In this document: piece after piece, positions 42,366-50,704 of the stretch
Numbering within the stretch: position 1 is the stretch's first letter
How the letters are laid out: the number at the start of each line of letters is the position of its first letter
Assembly (NCBI RefSeq): GCF_014203355.1
Contig: NZ_JACHIR010000001.1
Location: forward strand, 4,590,038 to 4,654,037
Source: Kutzneria kofuensis
GTDB taxonomy: Bacteria; Actinomycetota; Actinomycetes; Mycobacteriales; Pseudonocardiaceae
Reading direction: 5' to 3'
Length of the DNA stretch: 64,000 nt
Notes under the pieces: model-generated
Database searches by the model: none
Told to the model about the DNA's origin: nothing
What the model saw: only the letters and a program-made list of their open reading frames with translations
Program-made: the position numbers and the translations under genes

Positions 42366-42991
42366 CCCGAACCCTCGTGCACCTCATGCGCCACGGCGAG
42401 GTGCACAACCCGACCGGCATCCTGTACGGCCGGCTGCCCGGCTTCCGGTTGTCCGCGCAGGGCGAGAAGCAGGCGCTGCGGGTCGCCGAGCACCTGGCCG
42501 ACCGGGACATCGTGCACGTGGTCGCGTCGCCGCTGGAGCGGGCGCAGCAGACCGCCCGCCCGATCGTCGACTCGCACCGCCTTGAGCTGGCCACCGACGA
42601 CCGGCTGATCGAGGCGGACAACAAGTTCGAGGGCCTGAGGGTGGCCGTCGGCGACGGTGCGCTGCGGTCGCCGCAGCACTGGCCCAAGCTGTGGAACCCG
42701 TTCGAGCCGTCCTGGGGCGAGCCGTACCTGAAGATCGCGCACCGGATGCTCGGCGCCGTGCACCGGGCCCGCGCGGCCGCCGCCGGCCACGAGGCGGTGT
42801 GCGTCTCGCACCAGCTGCCGGTCTGGACCGTGCGGCGGTTCCTGGAGGGCAAGCGCATGTGGCACGACCCCCGCAAGCGCCAGTGCTCGCTGGCCTCGCT
42901 GACCACGTTGACGTTCGAGGACGAGCAGCTGATCCGGATCAGCTACTCGGAGCCGGCCGGCAGCACCGACCCCAGGGTGACGGGCGCATGA
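42362..42991 (+). CDS. Histidine phosphatase family protein (Rv0525-like)
   Basis: 209 residues of the phosphoglycerate mutase-like superfamily. Catalytic RHG in VHLMRHGEVHNPTG, Arg in VVASPLERAQQTA, second His in AVCVSHQLPVWTV. Orthologous by position to Rv0525 between hemL and the thioredoxin-like gene. Substrate unknown; broad phosphatase activity is more likely than glycolysis. GTG start at 42362 with a GAGGTGGGA site. Confidence 0.88.
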   Translation: MTRTLVHLMRHGEVHNPTGILYGRLPGFRLSAQGEKQALRVAEHLADRDIVHVVASPLERAQQTARPIVDSHRLELATDDRLIEADNKFEGLRVAVGDGALRSPQHWPKLWNPFEPSWGEPYLKIAHRMLGAVHRARAAAAGHEAVCVSHQLPVWTVRRFLEGKRMWHDPRKRQCSLASLTTLTFEDEQLIRISYSEPAGSTDPRVTGA

Positions 42992-43041
42992 GGGGAGAAG
43001 GGGCCGCCGCCCGGCGGGATCGTTGCGTGGGCGGCCGGCGC

Positions 43042-43617
43042 ATGAAACGCACTGCCATTGCCGCCGTCCTTCTCATCGGCCTCGCGGCCTGCAGCACCGG
43101 CAAGGACGCGGTCGACCAGGGCCAGGGCACGTTCCAGTTCACCGCGCCCGGCGGGCAGACCCACATCGACTACACCGGCCAGCAGCGCCAGCCGCTCAAG
43201 GAGCTGTCCGGCGACAGCCTCCTCGACGACGGCAAGCAGGTGAAGCTCAGCGACTACACCGGCAAGATCGTGGTGATCAACATCTGGGGCGCCTGGTGCG
43301 GGCCGTGCCGGACCGAAGCCCCGCAGCTGCAGCAGGTCTACGACGAGACCAAGGACCAGGGCGTCCAGGTGATGGGCGTGGACGTGCGCGACGACAAGTC
43401 GGCGGCGCTGGACTTCTACCACAACGCCAAACTGGACTATCCGTCGATTTTCGACCCGCCGGGTCGGTCGCTGCTCGTGCTGCAGGGCTATCCCCGCACC
43501 ACGACCCCGTCCACGCTCGTGCTGGACCGGCAGCACAGGGTCGCCTGGGTGTCCCTTTTGCCGGTTGAGAAGGGCGAACTGCTGGCCAAGGTGAAGCAAC
43601 TCCTCGCCGAGAAGTAG
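43042..43617 (+). CDS. resA: TlpA/ResA-like thiol-disulfide oxidoreductase, lipoprotein
   Basis: 191 residues. Lipoprotein signal (AIAAVLLIGLAACSTG, lipobox LAAC), then a thioredoxin fold with active site WGAWCGPCRTEAP and cis-Pro TTTPSTLVLD. It keeps apocytochrome c haem-binding cysteines reduced outside the membrane and receives electrons from CcdA, encoded 3.7 kb downstream. Orthologue of Rv0526. ATG at 43042; a GTG five codons earlier is possible. Confidence 0.92.
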   Translation: MKRTAIAAVLLIGLAACSTGKDAVDQGQGTFQFTAPGGQTHIDYTGQQRQPLKELSGDSLLDDGKQVKLSDYTGKIVVINIWGAWCGPCRTEAPQLQQVYDETKDQGVQVMGVDVRDDKSAALDFYHNAKLDYPSIFDPPGRSLLVLQGYPRTTTPSTLVLDRQHRVAWVSLLPVEKGELLAKVKQLLAEK

Positions 43618-43721
43618 GGCCGAGTTCACCGCGTATTTCCGTTCGTATGACGGGTGTTCCGCGCGCTTTCACTCATCTAACCTCGCGTGCGGTCCCGCCC
43701 CACCACGGATGGAGCACGCCC

Positions 43722-45761
43722 ATGGCCGACTCGAACTCCCCTCTCACGCGCCGCCGGTTCCTCGGCACGGCCGCCGGCACGGTCGCGGCGGCCGGCGCCC
43801 TGGCCGCGCTGCCGCCCGGCATGGCCGAGGCGCTCGCCGAGCCGCGCCGTCGCGGCCGGATCAGCGACGTCGAGCACGTGGTCGTCCTGATGCAGGAGAA
43901 CCGCTCCTTCGACCACTACTACGGCTCCATGCGCGGCGTCCGCGGCTTCGGCGACCGCACGGCCGTGATCCAGCCCAACGGCAAGGACATCTTTCACCAG
44001 TACGACCTGGCCCGTACCGACGGCAACCACCTGCTGCCGTTCCATGTGGACACGTCCAAAGTGGACGGGCAGGACCTCGGCGACCTCGGCCATGGCTGGG
44101 ACGACCAGCACCTGGCCATGAACAACGGGGCCAACAACTCGTGGATCACCGCCAAGGGCGAGATGACCATGGGCTACTTCACCGAGCGGGACATCCCGTT
44201 CCACCGGGCGCTGGCCGACGCCTTCACGCTGTGCGACGCCTACCACTGCTCGGTGCAGGGGCCGACCACGCCGAACCGGCTCTACCTGTTCACCGGCACC
44301 ATCGACGCCGACGGCAAGTACGGCGGCCCGGTCAACTACAACCCGGCCGACTACAAGGGCGTGCTGCGCTGGACCACCTACCCGGAGCGGCTGCAGGACG
44401 CCGGCGTGTCGTGGAAGGTGTACGCCAACAAGGAGGTCGGCGACGACGGGGCGCACCCGTTCGTCGGCGACTACGGCGACAATCCGCTGTGGCTGTTCGA
44501 GCAGTACCACCACGACTACGACAGCGAGCTGTCCAAGCGGGCCAGCGTGTTCAAGACGTGGGAGCCGGATTCCGGCAAGGGCAAGGACGTCAACCACGTG
44601 TTGTCGGAGTTCATCGCCGACTGCGCCGCCGGCACGCTGCCGAAGGTGTCCTGGATCGTCGCCCCCTACGGCTACTGCGAGCACCCCGAGGCCCGGCCGG
44701 TGGACGGCGCCGCCTACACCCAGACCGTGCTGAACGCCTTGTGGGCCAACAAGACGCTCTGGGACAACACCGTCGTGCTGATCGACTACGACGAGAACGA
44801 CGGCTTCTTCGACCACGTGCCGCCGCCGATGGCCCCGGCCGGCACGCCGGGCGAGTTCATCGGCGGCAAGTCGATCGGCCTCGGCGCCCGCGTGCCGATG
44901 ACGGTGATCTCGCCGTGGAGCCGCGGCGGCTGGGTCAACTCCGAGGTGTCCGACCACACCTCGGTGATCCGCTTCCTCGAGCAGTGGACCGGCGTGCGCG
45001 AGCCCAACATCACCGACTGGCGGCGGGCGATCTGCGGCGACCTGACCAGCTGCTTCGACTTCGGCGCCAAGAACGTGACGATCCCGCTGCTGCCGGACAC
45101 CGCGCAGCTGCGCAAGATTGCCGACGACACGCAGACCAAGCTGCCCAAGCCGACCCCGCCGGCCACCGGCAAGCAGGTCACGCCGCTGCAGGACCAGGGC
45201 ACGCGCCCGGCGCGGCCGCTGCCGTACCAGCCGGCGGTGACCACGTCGCTTTCCGCCGACAAGGGCACGCTGACCACGACGTTCGCCAACTACGGCACCG
45301 GCCAGCTGCAGCTGTGGGCGTTCCGCGCCGACGGCAAGCTCGACGGCCCGTGGCAGTACGACGTGCCGGCGGGCAAGCAGGTCAGCGACACGTGGAAGAT
45401 CTGGAGCTACGGCTACAAGTACAACGTCGCCGTGCACGGCCCGAACCGGTTCCTGTGGCAGTTCGCCGCCGACGTGAACAAGGCCGGCGCCATCGACGCC
45501 GTCGCCGGCTACACGGCCGACTTCAAGCTCAAACTGACGCTGGCCAACCCTAGCGCGGCGGCGGTGAAGTTCACCGTCACCACCAACCACTACGGCAACG
45601 GCAAGCAGACGTTCACCGTCGCCGCCGGCAAGACCGTCGACCACATCTTCACGCCGACCGAGGGCTGGTACGACGTGAGCGTGACGATCGACGCCGACCC
45701 GGTCTTCCTGCGCCGCTACACCGGCCACGTGGAGAACGGCCACCCCAGCGTCACGGGGTGA
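43722..45761 (+). CDS. plcC: Secreted phosphocholine-type phospholipase C
   Basis: 679 residues. Twin-arginine signal (LTRRRFLGTAAGTVAAAGAL), then the alkaline-phosphatase-superfamily phosphoesterase domain with VVVLMQENRSFDHYYGSM, CSVQGPTTPNR and YDENDGFFDHV metal and nucleophile motifs, and two C-terminal DUF756 beta domains (about 505-590 and 595-675). Full length for a bacterial non-haemolytic PLC, so likely active on phosphatidylcholine or sphingomyelin, supplying phosphate. ATG at 43722 has a GGAG site nine bases upstream. It interrupts the cytochrome c maturation cluster. Confidence 0.92.
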   Translation: MADSNSPLTRRRFLGTAAGTVAAAGALAALPPGMAEALAEPRRRGRISDVEHVVVLMQENRSFDHYYGSMRGVRGFGDRTAVIQPNGKDIFHQYDLARTDGNHLLPFHVDTSKVDGQDLGDLGHGWDDQHLAMNNGANNSWITAKGEMTMGYFTERDIPFHRALADAFTLCDAYHCSVQGPTTPNRLYLFTGTIDADGKYGGPVNYNPADYKGVLRWTTYPERLQDAGVSWKVYANKEVGDDGAHPFVGDYGDNPLWLFEQYHHDYDSELSKRASVFKTWEPDSGKGKDVNHVLSEFIADCAAGTLPKVSWIVAPYGYCEHPEARPVDGAAYTQTVLNALWANKTLWDNTVVLIDYDENDGFFDHVPPPMAPAGTPGEFIGGKSIGLGARVPMTVISPWSRGGWVNSEVSDHTSVIRFLEQWTGVREPNITDWRRAICGDLTSCFDFGAKNVTIPLLPDTAQLRKIADDTQTKLPKPTPPATGKQVTPLQDQGTRPARPLPYQPAVTTSLSADKGTLTTTFANYGTGQLQLWAFRADGKLDGPWQYDVPAGKQVSDTWKIWSYGYKYNVAVHGPNRFLWQFAADVNKAGAIDAVAGYTADFKLKLTLANPSAAAVKFTVTTNHYGNGKQTFTVAAGKTVDHIFTPTEGWYDVSVTIDADPVFLRRYTGHVENGHPSVTG

Positions 45762-45767
45762 CGGCAG

Positions 45768-45796
45768 CCTGGGGGCGCTACCTCAGCGCCCCCAGG
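45768..45796. terminator. Shared bidirectional terminator
   Basis: An 11-bp perfect stem (45768-45778 with 45786-45796) and 7-base loop between converging genes. The right arm lies inside the last codons of the DUF1990 gene. Confidence 0.75.
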
Positions 45797-46290
45797 TACC
45801 GCTCGGTCACGAGGTTCTGCGCCAGCCGGCCGAACGGCCCGCCGAGCTTGGTCAGCAGCGTGGCGTGCCGGGAGAAGGCCGTGACGGTGAAGGACACCGT
45901 GCCGTCGTCGTTGCGGTCGAGCACGAACGCCTCCTCGCCGCGCTCGGGATGGCCGGGCAGGGTCCCGTAGGCGAAGCCCTGCCGGGTCGGCTCGTCGACG
46001 ACGTAGACCACCCGGCACGGCACCTTGATCGGCCCCAGCCGCAGTTCCACCACCGACCCCGACTCGACCCGCGCCGAGGAGGCCAGCACGCGGAACCCGC
46101 TCGCCTCCTGCACCTGCCAGCCGAACAGCCGGTCCACCGCCTCGTCGAAACCGGTGGACAGCCGCACGCGGCGGCTGATCGTGCGGTAGCCGGCGGGTAG
46201 TTCGCCCGCGGTGGCACCGACCTCGGCGTACGTGAACGGAGCCGACTTCAGTGCGTCGGCACGGGCGGCAGGCAGGAGTTGGACGGTCAC
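45778..46290 (-). CDS. DUF1990 family protein
   Basis: 170 residues. The DUF1990 pattern is visible in PFTYAEVGATAGELPAGYR, the basic RVRLSTG region, RVVYVVDEPTRQGFAYGTL and the ending VTERYLGALR. The family has a lipocalin/START-like shape and no known function. The GTG at 46290 overlaps the stop of the upstream esterase gene, so the two are one unit. Another frame extension upstream adds only low-complexity residues from the esterase region. Confidence 0.8.
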   Translation of the reverse strand: MTVQLLPAARADALKSAPFTYAEVGATAGELPAGYRTISRRVRLSTGFDEAVDRLFGWQVQEASGFRVLASSARVESGSVVELRLGPIKVPCRVVYVVDEPTRQGFAYGTLPGHPERGEEAFVLDRNDDGTVSFTVTAFSRHATLLTKLGGPFGRLAQNLVTERYLGALR

Positions 46291-47198
46291 CGTGCCATTG
46301 TCCCGGCGCCGATCGCGTTCAGCAGCGCCGGCAGCGACCGGCGCAGCTCCCGCTGCCAGTACGGCCAAGCGTGCTGGCCGCCGGAGTAGAACTCGGTGGT
46401 CACCGGGATGCCGGCGTCGCGCAGCCGATCCACCAGCACCTTCGACTCCGCGCGGACCACCTGTTCCACGGAGTCGCCGTCGCCGGATGAGATGAACAGG
46501 GTCTTGCCGCGCAGTCCGGACACGTCACGGGCCGGCGAGTGCGCGAGCCACATGCCCACCTCGTTCGGCCGCGTCGGATCGCCCCACAGGTTGTGCCAGT
46601 CGGTGCCGGGGCACAGCAGCCACATCGACTCCGTGGCCTTCGGGTACGTGAGTGGGTCGACGGCCCCGCTGTAGGCCGCCGCGGCCTGGAACAGGTCCGG
46701 ATGCGTGGCGGCGTAGTGCATCGCCCCCATGCCGCCCATCGAGTTGCCGGCCACCGCCCGCCGATTCCCGGCGTGATACCGGGTCTCCAGGATCCGCCGC
46801 AGCTCCGTCAGATGGAACGTCTCCCAGGCCGGGCCCCCGCCGCGGCCCTGGTTCCACCAGTCCGAGTAGTTCCCGCACCGGCCGCCGTCCGGCATCACGA
46901 TGATCGCCTCGACGGTGGAGGTCAGGGCGGCCACGTCGGTGTGGTCCGTCCACGCCGCATGGTCGTCGCCGGAGCCGTGCAGCAGGTACAGCACCGGCCA
47001 CGTGCGCGTGGCGTCCCGCGACCAGTCCGGCGGCAGCAGCAGCCGGGTGGTGACCTCGCCGCCGACCGCCGCCGACCGCATGGTCACGTCCACCTCGCGG
47101 CCGCCGAGCCAGTGCTCGGCCAGCCCGGCGTCGCCGGCGAACTCCGGCGGCCCGGTCAGCAGCACCGCCAGCGCCAGCACCGCGAGCAGGGCCTTCAC
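46287..47198 (-). CDS. Secreted esterase, antigen 85/EstA-like alpha/beta hydrolase
   Basis: 303 residues from the GTG at 47198: a hydrophobic signal (VKALLAVLALAVLLTGPP), then an esterase D-type hydrolase with WPVLYLLHGSGDDHAAW oxyanion loop, nucleophile Ser in VAGNSMGGMGAMHYAA, an acid in SSGDGDSV, and His in YSGGQHAWPYW. Similar to mycolyltransferase-like esterases, but this organism need not make mycolates. Start is uncertain because the ribosome-binding site is poor; an earlier start adds about 20 residues. Confidence 0.83.
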   Translation of the reverse strand: MKALLAVLALAVLLTGPPEFAGDAGLAEHWLGGREVDVTMRSAAVGGEVTTRLLLPPDWSRDATRTWPVLYLLHGSGDDHAAWTDHTDVAALTSTVEAIIVMPDGGRCGNYSDWWNQGRGGGPAWETFHLTELRRILETRYHAGNRRAVAGNSMGGMGAMHYAATHPDLFQAAAAYSGAVDPLTYPKATESMWLLCPGTDWHNLWGDPTRPNEVGMWLAHSPARDVSGLRGKTLFISSGDGDSVEQVVRAESKVLVDRLRDAGIPVTTEFYSGGQHAWPYWQRELRRSLPALLNAIGAGTMAR

Positions 47199-47312
47199 AG
47201 AGATCAGATGCCCCGAGGTCACGGCCGGCAAACCGGGCGGCGGGCAACCGGCCCATGCTGCCAAAAACGGGCGGTGAGCTGCCCCGGTTGCTCGGTGACC
47301 TGGGCCACTACC

Positions 47313-47318
47313 TACTCT
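47313..47318 (+). promoter_or_regulatory. -10 element TACTCT, leaderless type, ccdA
   Basis: TACTCT ends 7 bases before the ccdA GTG; no ribosome-binding site is present. TTGCTC at 47288 is a possible but widely spaced -35. Confidence 0.45.
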
Positions 47319-47325
47319 CGGACGA

Positions 47326-48105
47326 GTGAACCCGCTGGCAGAGCTAGCCGCGTCGGGGCCGCTCCTGCTGGCCGCGGCGGTTGCCCTGCTCGCCGGCGCG
47401 GTGTCCTTCGCGTCGCCGTGCTGTCTGCCGCTGGTGCCCGGCTACCTCGCTTACCTCGCCGGCCTCGTCGGCGCGGACGCGCCCGCGGTCAGCGCGGACG
47501 AGCCGGCCAAGGCGGGCCGGTGGCGGGTGGTCGGCGCGTCCGGGCTGTTCGTGCTCGGCTTCACGGTGGTGTTCACCATCGGCACCGTCACCCTGTTCGG
47601 GCTGACCGACCTGTTGCTGCTCAACCAGGAGCTGCTGCAGCGCATCGGCGGCGTCGTGACGATCCTGATGGGGCTGGTGTTCGTCGGCCTCGTCCCGGCG
47701 CTGCAGCGTGACCTGCGGCTGCACCGCAAGCCCAAGGTCGGCCTGCTCGGCGCGCCGGTGCTGGGCGCGGTGTTCGGGCTGGGCTGGTCGCCGTGCGTCG
47801 GCCCGACGCTGGGCGGTGTGCTGTCGCTGACCGCCGGCACGCCCGTCGGCTCCATCGCGCTGCGCGGCATCTTCCTCATGCTGGTCTTCTGCCTCGGCCT
47901 CGGCGTGCCGTTCGTGCTGATCGCGATGGGCGCCCGCTGGGCGGTGCGGGTCACCGGCTGGCTGCGCCGGCACGTCCGCGCGGTCCAGCTGACCGGCGGC
48001 GGGCTGCTCATCGTCGTCGGCGCGCTGCTGGTCACCGGCCTGTGGGGCCAGCTGCTCGCGATCATCCAGGAGCACTTCGTGACGAACGCGCCGGTGCCGC
48101 TGTGA
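47326..48105 (+). CDS. ccdA: Cytochrome c biogenesis protein CcdA
   Basis: 259 residues with six hydrophobic segments. The redox cysteines lie in FASPCCLPLVPGY (helix 1) and LGWSPCVGPTLGG (helix 4), as in all CcdA/DsbD-beta proteins. It carries electrons from cytoplasmic thioredoxin to ResA. GTG start at 47326 follows a -10 element. The stop overlaps the resB GTG, starting a tight resB-ccsA operon. Confidence 0.94.
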   Translation: MNPLAELAASGPLLLAAAVALLAGAVSFASPCCLPLVPGYLAYLAGLVGADAPAVSADEPAKAGRWRVVGASGLFVLGFTVVFTIGTVTLFGLTDLLLLNQELLQRIGGVVTILMGLVFVGLVPALQRDLRLHRKPKVGLLGAPVLGAVFGLGWSPCVGPTLGGVLSLTAGTPVGSIALRGIFLMLVFCLGLGVPFVLIAMGARWAVRVTGWLRRHVRAVQLTGGGLLIVVGALLVTGLWGQLLAIIQEHFVTNAPVPL

Positions 48106-49658
48106 CCAACGTCCTGGCGTACCTCCGCAACACCTGGCGCGGCCTGACCGCGATGCGCACGGCGCTGATCCTGCTGGCGCTGCTGGCCCTGGGCGCGCTG
48201 CCCGGGGCGCTGCTGCCGCAGCGGCAACTGAACGCGGCCAAGGTGACCGACTACATCCGGGAGCACGGCTGGTGGGGCCGGCTGCTGGACACGCTGCAGT
48301 TCTACGACGTCTACGCCAGCGTCTGGTTCTCCGCGATCTACGTGCTGCTGTTCATCTCGCTGGTGGGCTGCCTGACGCCGCGGATGTTCGAGTACGCCAA
48401 GCAGGCCCGGCAGCAGCCGGTGATCACGCCGCGCAACCTGGCCCGGCTGCCGCACCACGCGACGTCCACCGTGGGCATTCCGGTGGACGACGTGGTCGAG
48501 GCCTCCCGCAAGCGCTTGCGGGGCTGGCGGATGGTCGTGCGCGACGAGGAGGACGGCGCCCGCACCATCAGCGCCGAGCGCGGCTACCTGCGCGAGACCG
48601 GCAACCTGCTGTTCCACTTCGCGCTGCTGGGCCTGATCGTGGCCTTCGCCTTCGGCAAGCTGTTCGGCTACTCCGGCCAGGTCGCGGTGATCGCCGACGG
48701 CTCCCAGTTCTGCAACTCCGGCCTGTTCGCGTACGACAGCTTCACGCCCGGCCTGAAGGTCGACGGCACCGAGCTGGATCCGTTCTGCATCAAGGTGAAC
48801 AGCTTCAAGGCCACCTACCTGCCCGACGGCCAGGCCAACAGCTTCGACACCGACATCCAGTACCAGTCCGGCGCGGACCTGAACTCGGACCGGTGGCAGT
48901 CCTACGACCTGCGGTCCAACCACCCGCTGCGCACCGCGGGCGACCGCGTCTACCTGCTCGGCCACGGCTACGCCCCGCAGTTCACGGTCACCTTCCCGGA
49001 CGGGCAGAAGCGCACCAAGTCCATCCAGTGGAACCCCAGCGACCTGACCACGATGCTGTCCAGCGGCACCACCACGTTCGACCCGCCGAACACCACCGAC
49101 GAGACGCAGCTGCGCAAGCACCAGATCGCCATCACCGGGCTGTTCGCGCCGACCGCCGTCTTCGACGGCACGCTGCTGTCCTCGATCTACCCGGCGGCCA
49201 ACGACCCGGCGGTCGCCGTCCAGGTGTACGAGGGCGACCTGGGCAACAACTCCGGCTACGCGCACAACCTGTTCACCATCGACCAGTCCATGGTGGACCA
49301 GGGCCGGCTGGTGCAGAAGGCGATGAAGAACCTCAAGCTGGGCCAGGAGATCACGCTCGACGACGGCACGAAGATCAAGTTCGACAAGGCGCTGGAGTTC
49401 GTCGGCCTGCAGGTCTCGCACGACCCCAGCCAGGACTTCGTGCTGGTGTTCGCCGTGCTGATGCTGGTCGGCCTGATGGGCTCGCTGGCGATCAAGCGCC
49501 GCCGGCTGTGGCTGCGGGTCACGCCTTCGGGTGAAGGTACGGTTGTCGAGGTCGGTGGCTTGGCCCGCACGGACCAGGCCGGGTACGGCGAGGAGTTCAC
49601 CCGGCTCAGCGCCGGACTCCTTTCCGGGCGCGCGCCGATGACAGGGAAGGACACCTGA
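48102..49658 (+). CDS. resB: Cytochrome c biogenesis protein ResB (CcsB)
   Basis: 518 residues. Helices 1-2 near the N-terminus (TALILLALLALGALPGALLP, WFSAIYVLLFISLVGCL), helix 3 (LLFHFALLGLIVAFAFGKLF), a large extracytoplasmic domain of about 270 residues, and helix 4 (FVLVFAVLMLVGLMGSLAI). Partner of CcsA in system II haem delivery and ligation to apocytochrome c. GTG start overlaps the ccdA stop. The ccsA ATG overlaps its stop. Confidence 0.94.
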   Translation: MTNVLAYLRNTWRGLTAMRTALILLALLALGALPGALLPQRQLNAAKVTDYIREHGWWGRLLDTLQFYDVYASVWFSAIYVLLFISLVGCLTPRMFEYAKQARQQPVITPRNLARLPHHATSTVGIPVDDVVEASRKRLRGWRMVVRDEEDGARTISAERGYLRETGNLLFHFALLGLIVAFAFGKLFGYSGQVAVIADGSQFCNSGLFAYDSFTPGLKVDGTELDPFCIKVNSFKATYLPDGQANSFDTDIQYQSGADLNSDRWQSYDLRSNHPLRTAGDRVYLLGHGYAPQFTVTFPDGQKRTKSIQWNPSDLTTMLSSGTTTFDPPNTTDETQLRKHQIAITGLFAPTAVFDGTLLSSIYPAANDPAVAVQVYEGDLGNNSGYAHNLFTIDQSMVDQGRLVQKAMKNLKLGQEITLDDGTKIKFDKALEFVGLQVSHDPSQDFVLVFAVLMLVGLMGSLAIKRRRLWLRVTPSGEGTVVEVGGLARTDQAGYGEEFTRLSAGLLSGRAPMTGKDT

Positions 49659-50617
49659 TGCCGGTCAACGAGACGCTGGCCCGCTACAGCGACTGGAGCT
49701 ACGCCTCCGCGGTCGTGATCTACGTCCTGGCCATGGTGTTCTACCTGGTCGAGCAGGCCATGACCAAGACCAAGCGGCAGGCCGCCCGCGAGCTTGCGGC
49801 GGTCGGCGGCGGCGCCGACAGCACCGAGGCCCCGGCCGCGCCGCTGGTCGTCACGAGCTCGCCCCGCGCCGAGCGGATCGGCCGGATGGGCTTCGCACTC
49901 AACGTGCTCGGCGTTCTGCTGCACGCCGTCGCGGTGATCACCCGCGGCCTGGCCACGGACCGCGTGCCGTGGGGCAACATGTACGAGTACGGCTCGGCGG
50001 TCTGCCTGTTCGCCGTGATCGGCTGGCTCGTCCTGGCCAAGCGGTTCGACCTGCGCCGGGTCAGCGTGTGGGTGCTGCTGCCGATCGTCGTGCTGCTCTT
50101 CCTCGGCGGCACCGCGCTGTACACGCCGGCCTCCCCGGTGCAGCCGGCGCTGCAGTCGTACTGGCTGGCCATCCACGTGACGGCGGTGTCCATCGCCAGC
50201 GGCCTGCTGCTGCTGCCGGGCGTGGCCAGCCTGCTCTACCTGTTCCGCGCGGCGTACGAGAAGGACAACTCCCGGTTCGCGGGCTTCGCCGTCCGGCTGC
50301 CCAAGGCCGACGTGCTCGACCGGCTCGCCTACCGGGTGACGATCGTCGGCTTCCCGCTGTACACCTTCGCGATCATCTGCGGCGCGATCTGGGCCGAGTC
50401 GGCCTGGGGCCGGTTCTGGGGCTGGGACCCCAAGGAGACCTGCGCGTTCGTCGCCTGGGTGATCTACGCCGTCTACCTGCACGCGCGGGCCACCGCGGGC
50501 TGGCGCGGCAACCGCGCGGCGGTGATCAACGTTGTCGGCTTCGCCGCGATGGTGTTCAACCTGTTCTTCATCAACCTGGTGACATCGGGCCTGCACTCCT
50601 ACGCCGGGGTCGCGTGA
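49658..50617 (+). CDS. ccsA: Cytochrome c haem lyase subunit CcsA (ResC)
   Basis: 319 residues, about eight hydrophobic segments. The haem-handling WWD-type motif is WGRFWGWDPKETCAFVAW, with conserved histidines in LAIHVTAVSIASG and LHSYAGVA. It exports and positions haem for attachment to cytochrome c. Orthologue of Rv0529. The ATG lies on the last base of the resB stop (TGATG). Confidence 0.95.
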   Translation: MPVNETLARYSDWSYASAVVIYVLAMVFYLVEQAMTKTKRQAARELAAVGGGADSTEAPAAPLVVTSSPRAERIGRMGFALNVLGVLLHAVAVITRGLATDRVPWGNMYEYGSAVCLFAVIGWLVLAKRFDLRRVSVWVLLPIVVLLFLGGTALYTPASPVQPALQSYWLAIHVTAVSIASGLLLLPGVASLLYLFRAAYEKDNSRFAGFAVRLPKADVLDRLAYRVTIVGFPLYTFAIICGAIWAESAWGRFWGWDPKETCAFVAWVIYAVYLHARATAGWRGNRAAVINVVGFAAMVFNLFFINLVTSGLHSYAGVA

Positions 50618-50704
50618 CCCCGTGTCGACCCGGCGGAACGCGCCTACTACCGTCGTCAACGGACGGGGAGGTCTCGATCCGCTAGCGCAGGGAGGACCCC
50701 AGCG

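Noticed and set aside
43624-43680. PHO-box-like GTTCACC and TTTCACT upstream of phospholipase C
   Set aside because: The two sit 43 bases apart without the tandem 11-base repetition expected for PhoP sites, so the match is too weak.
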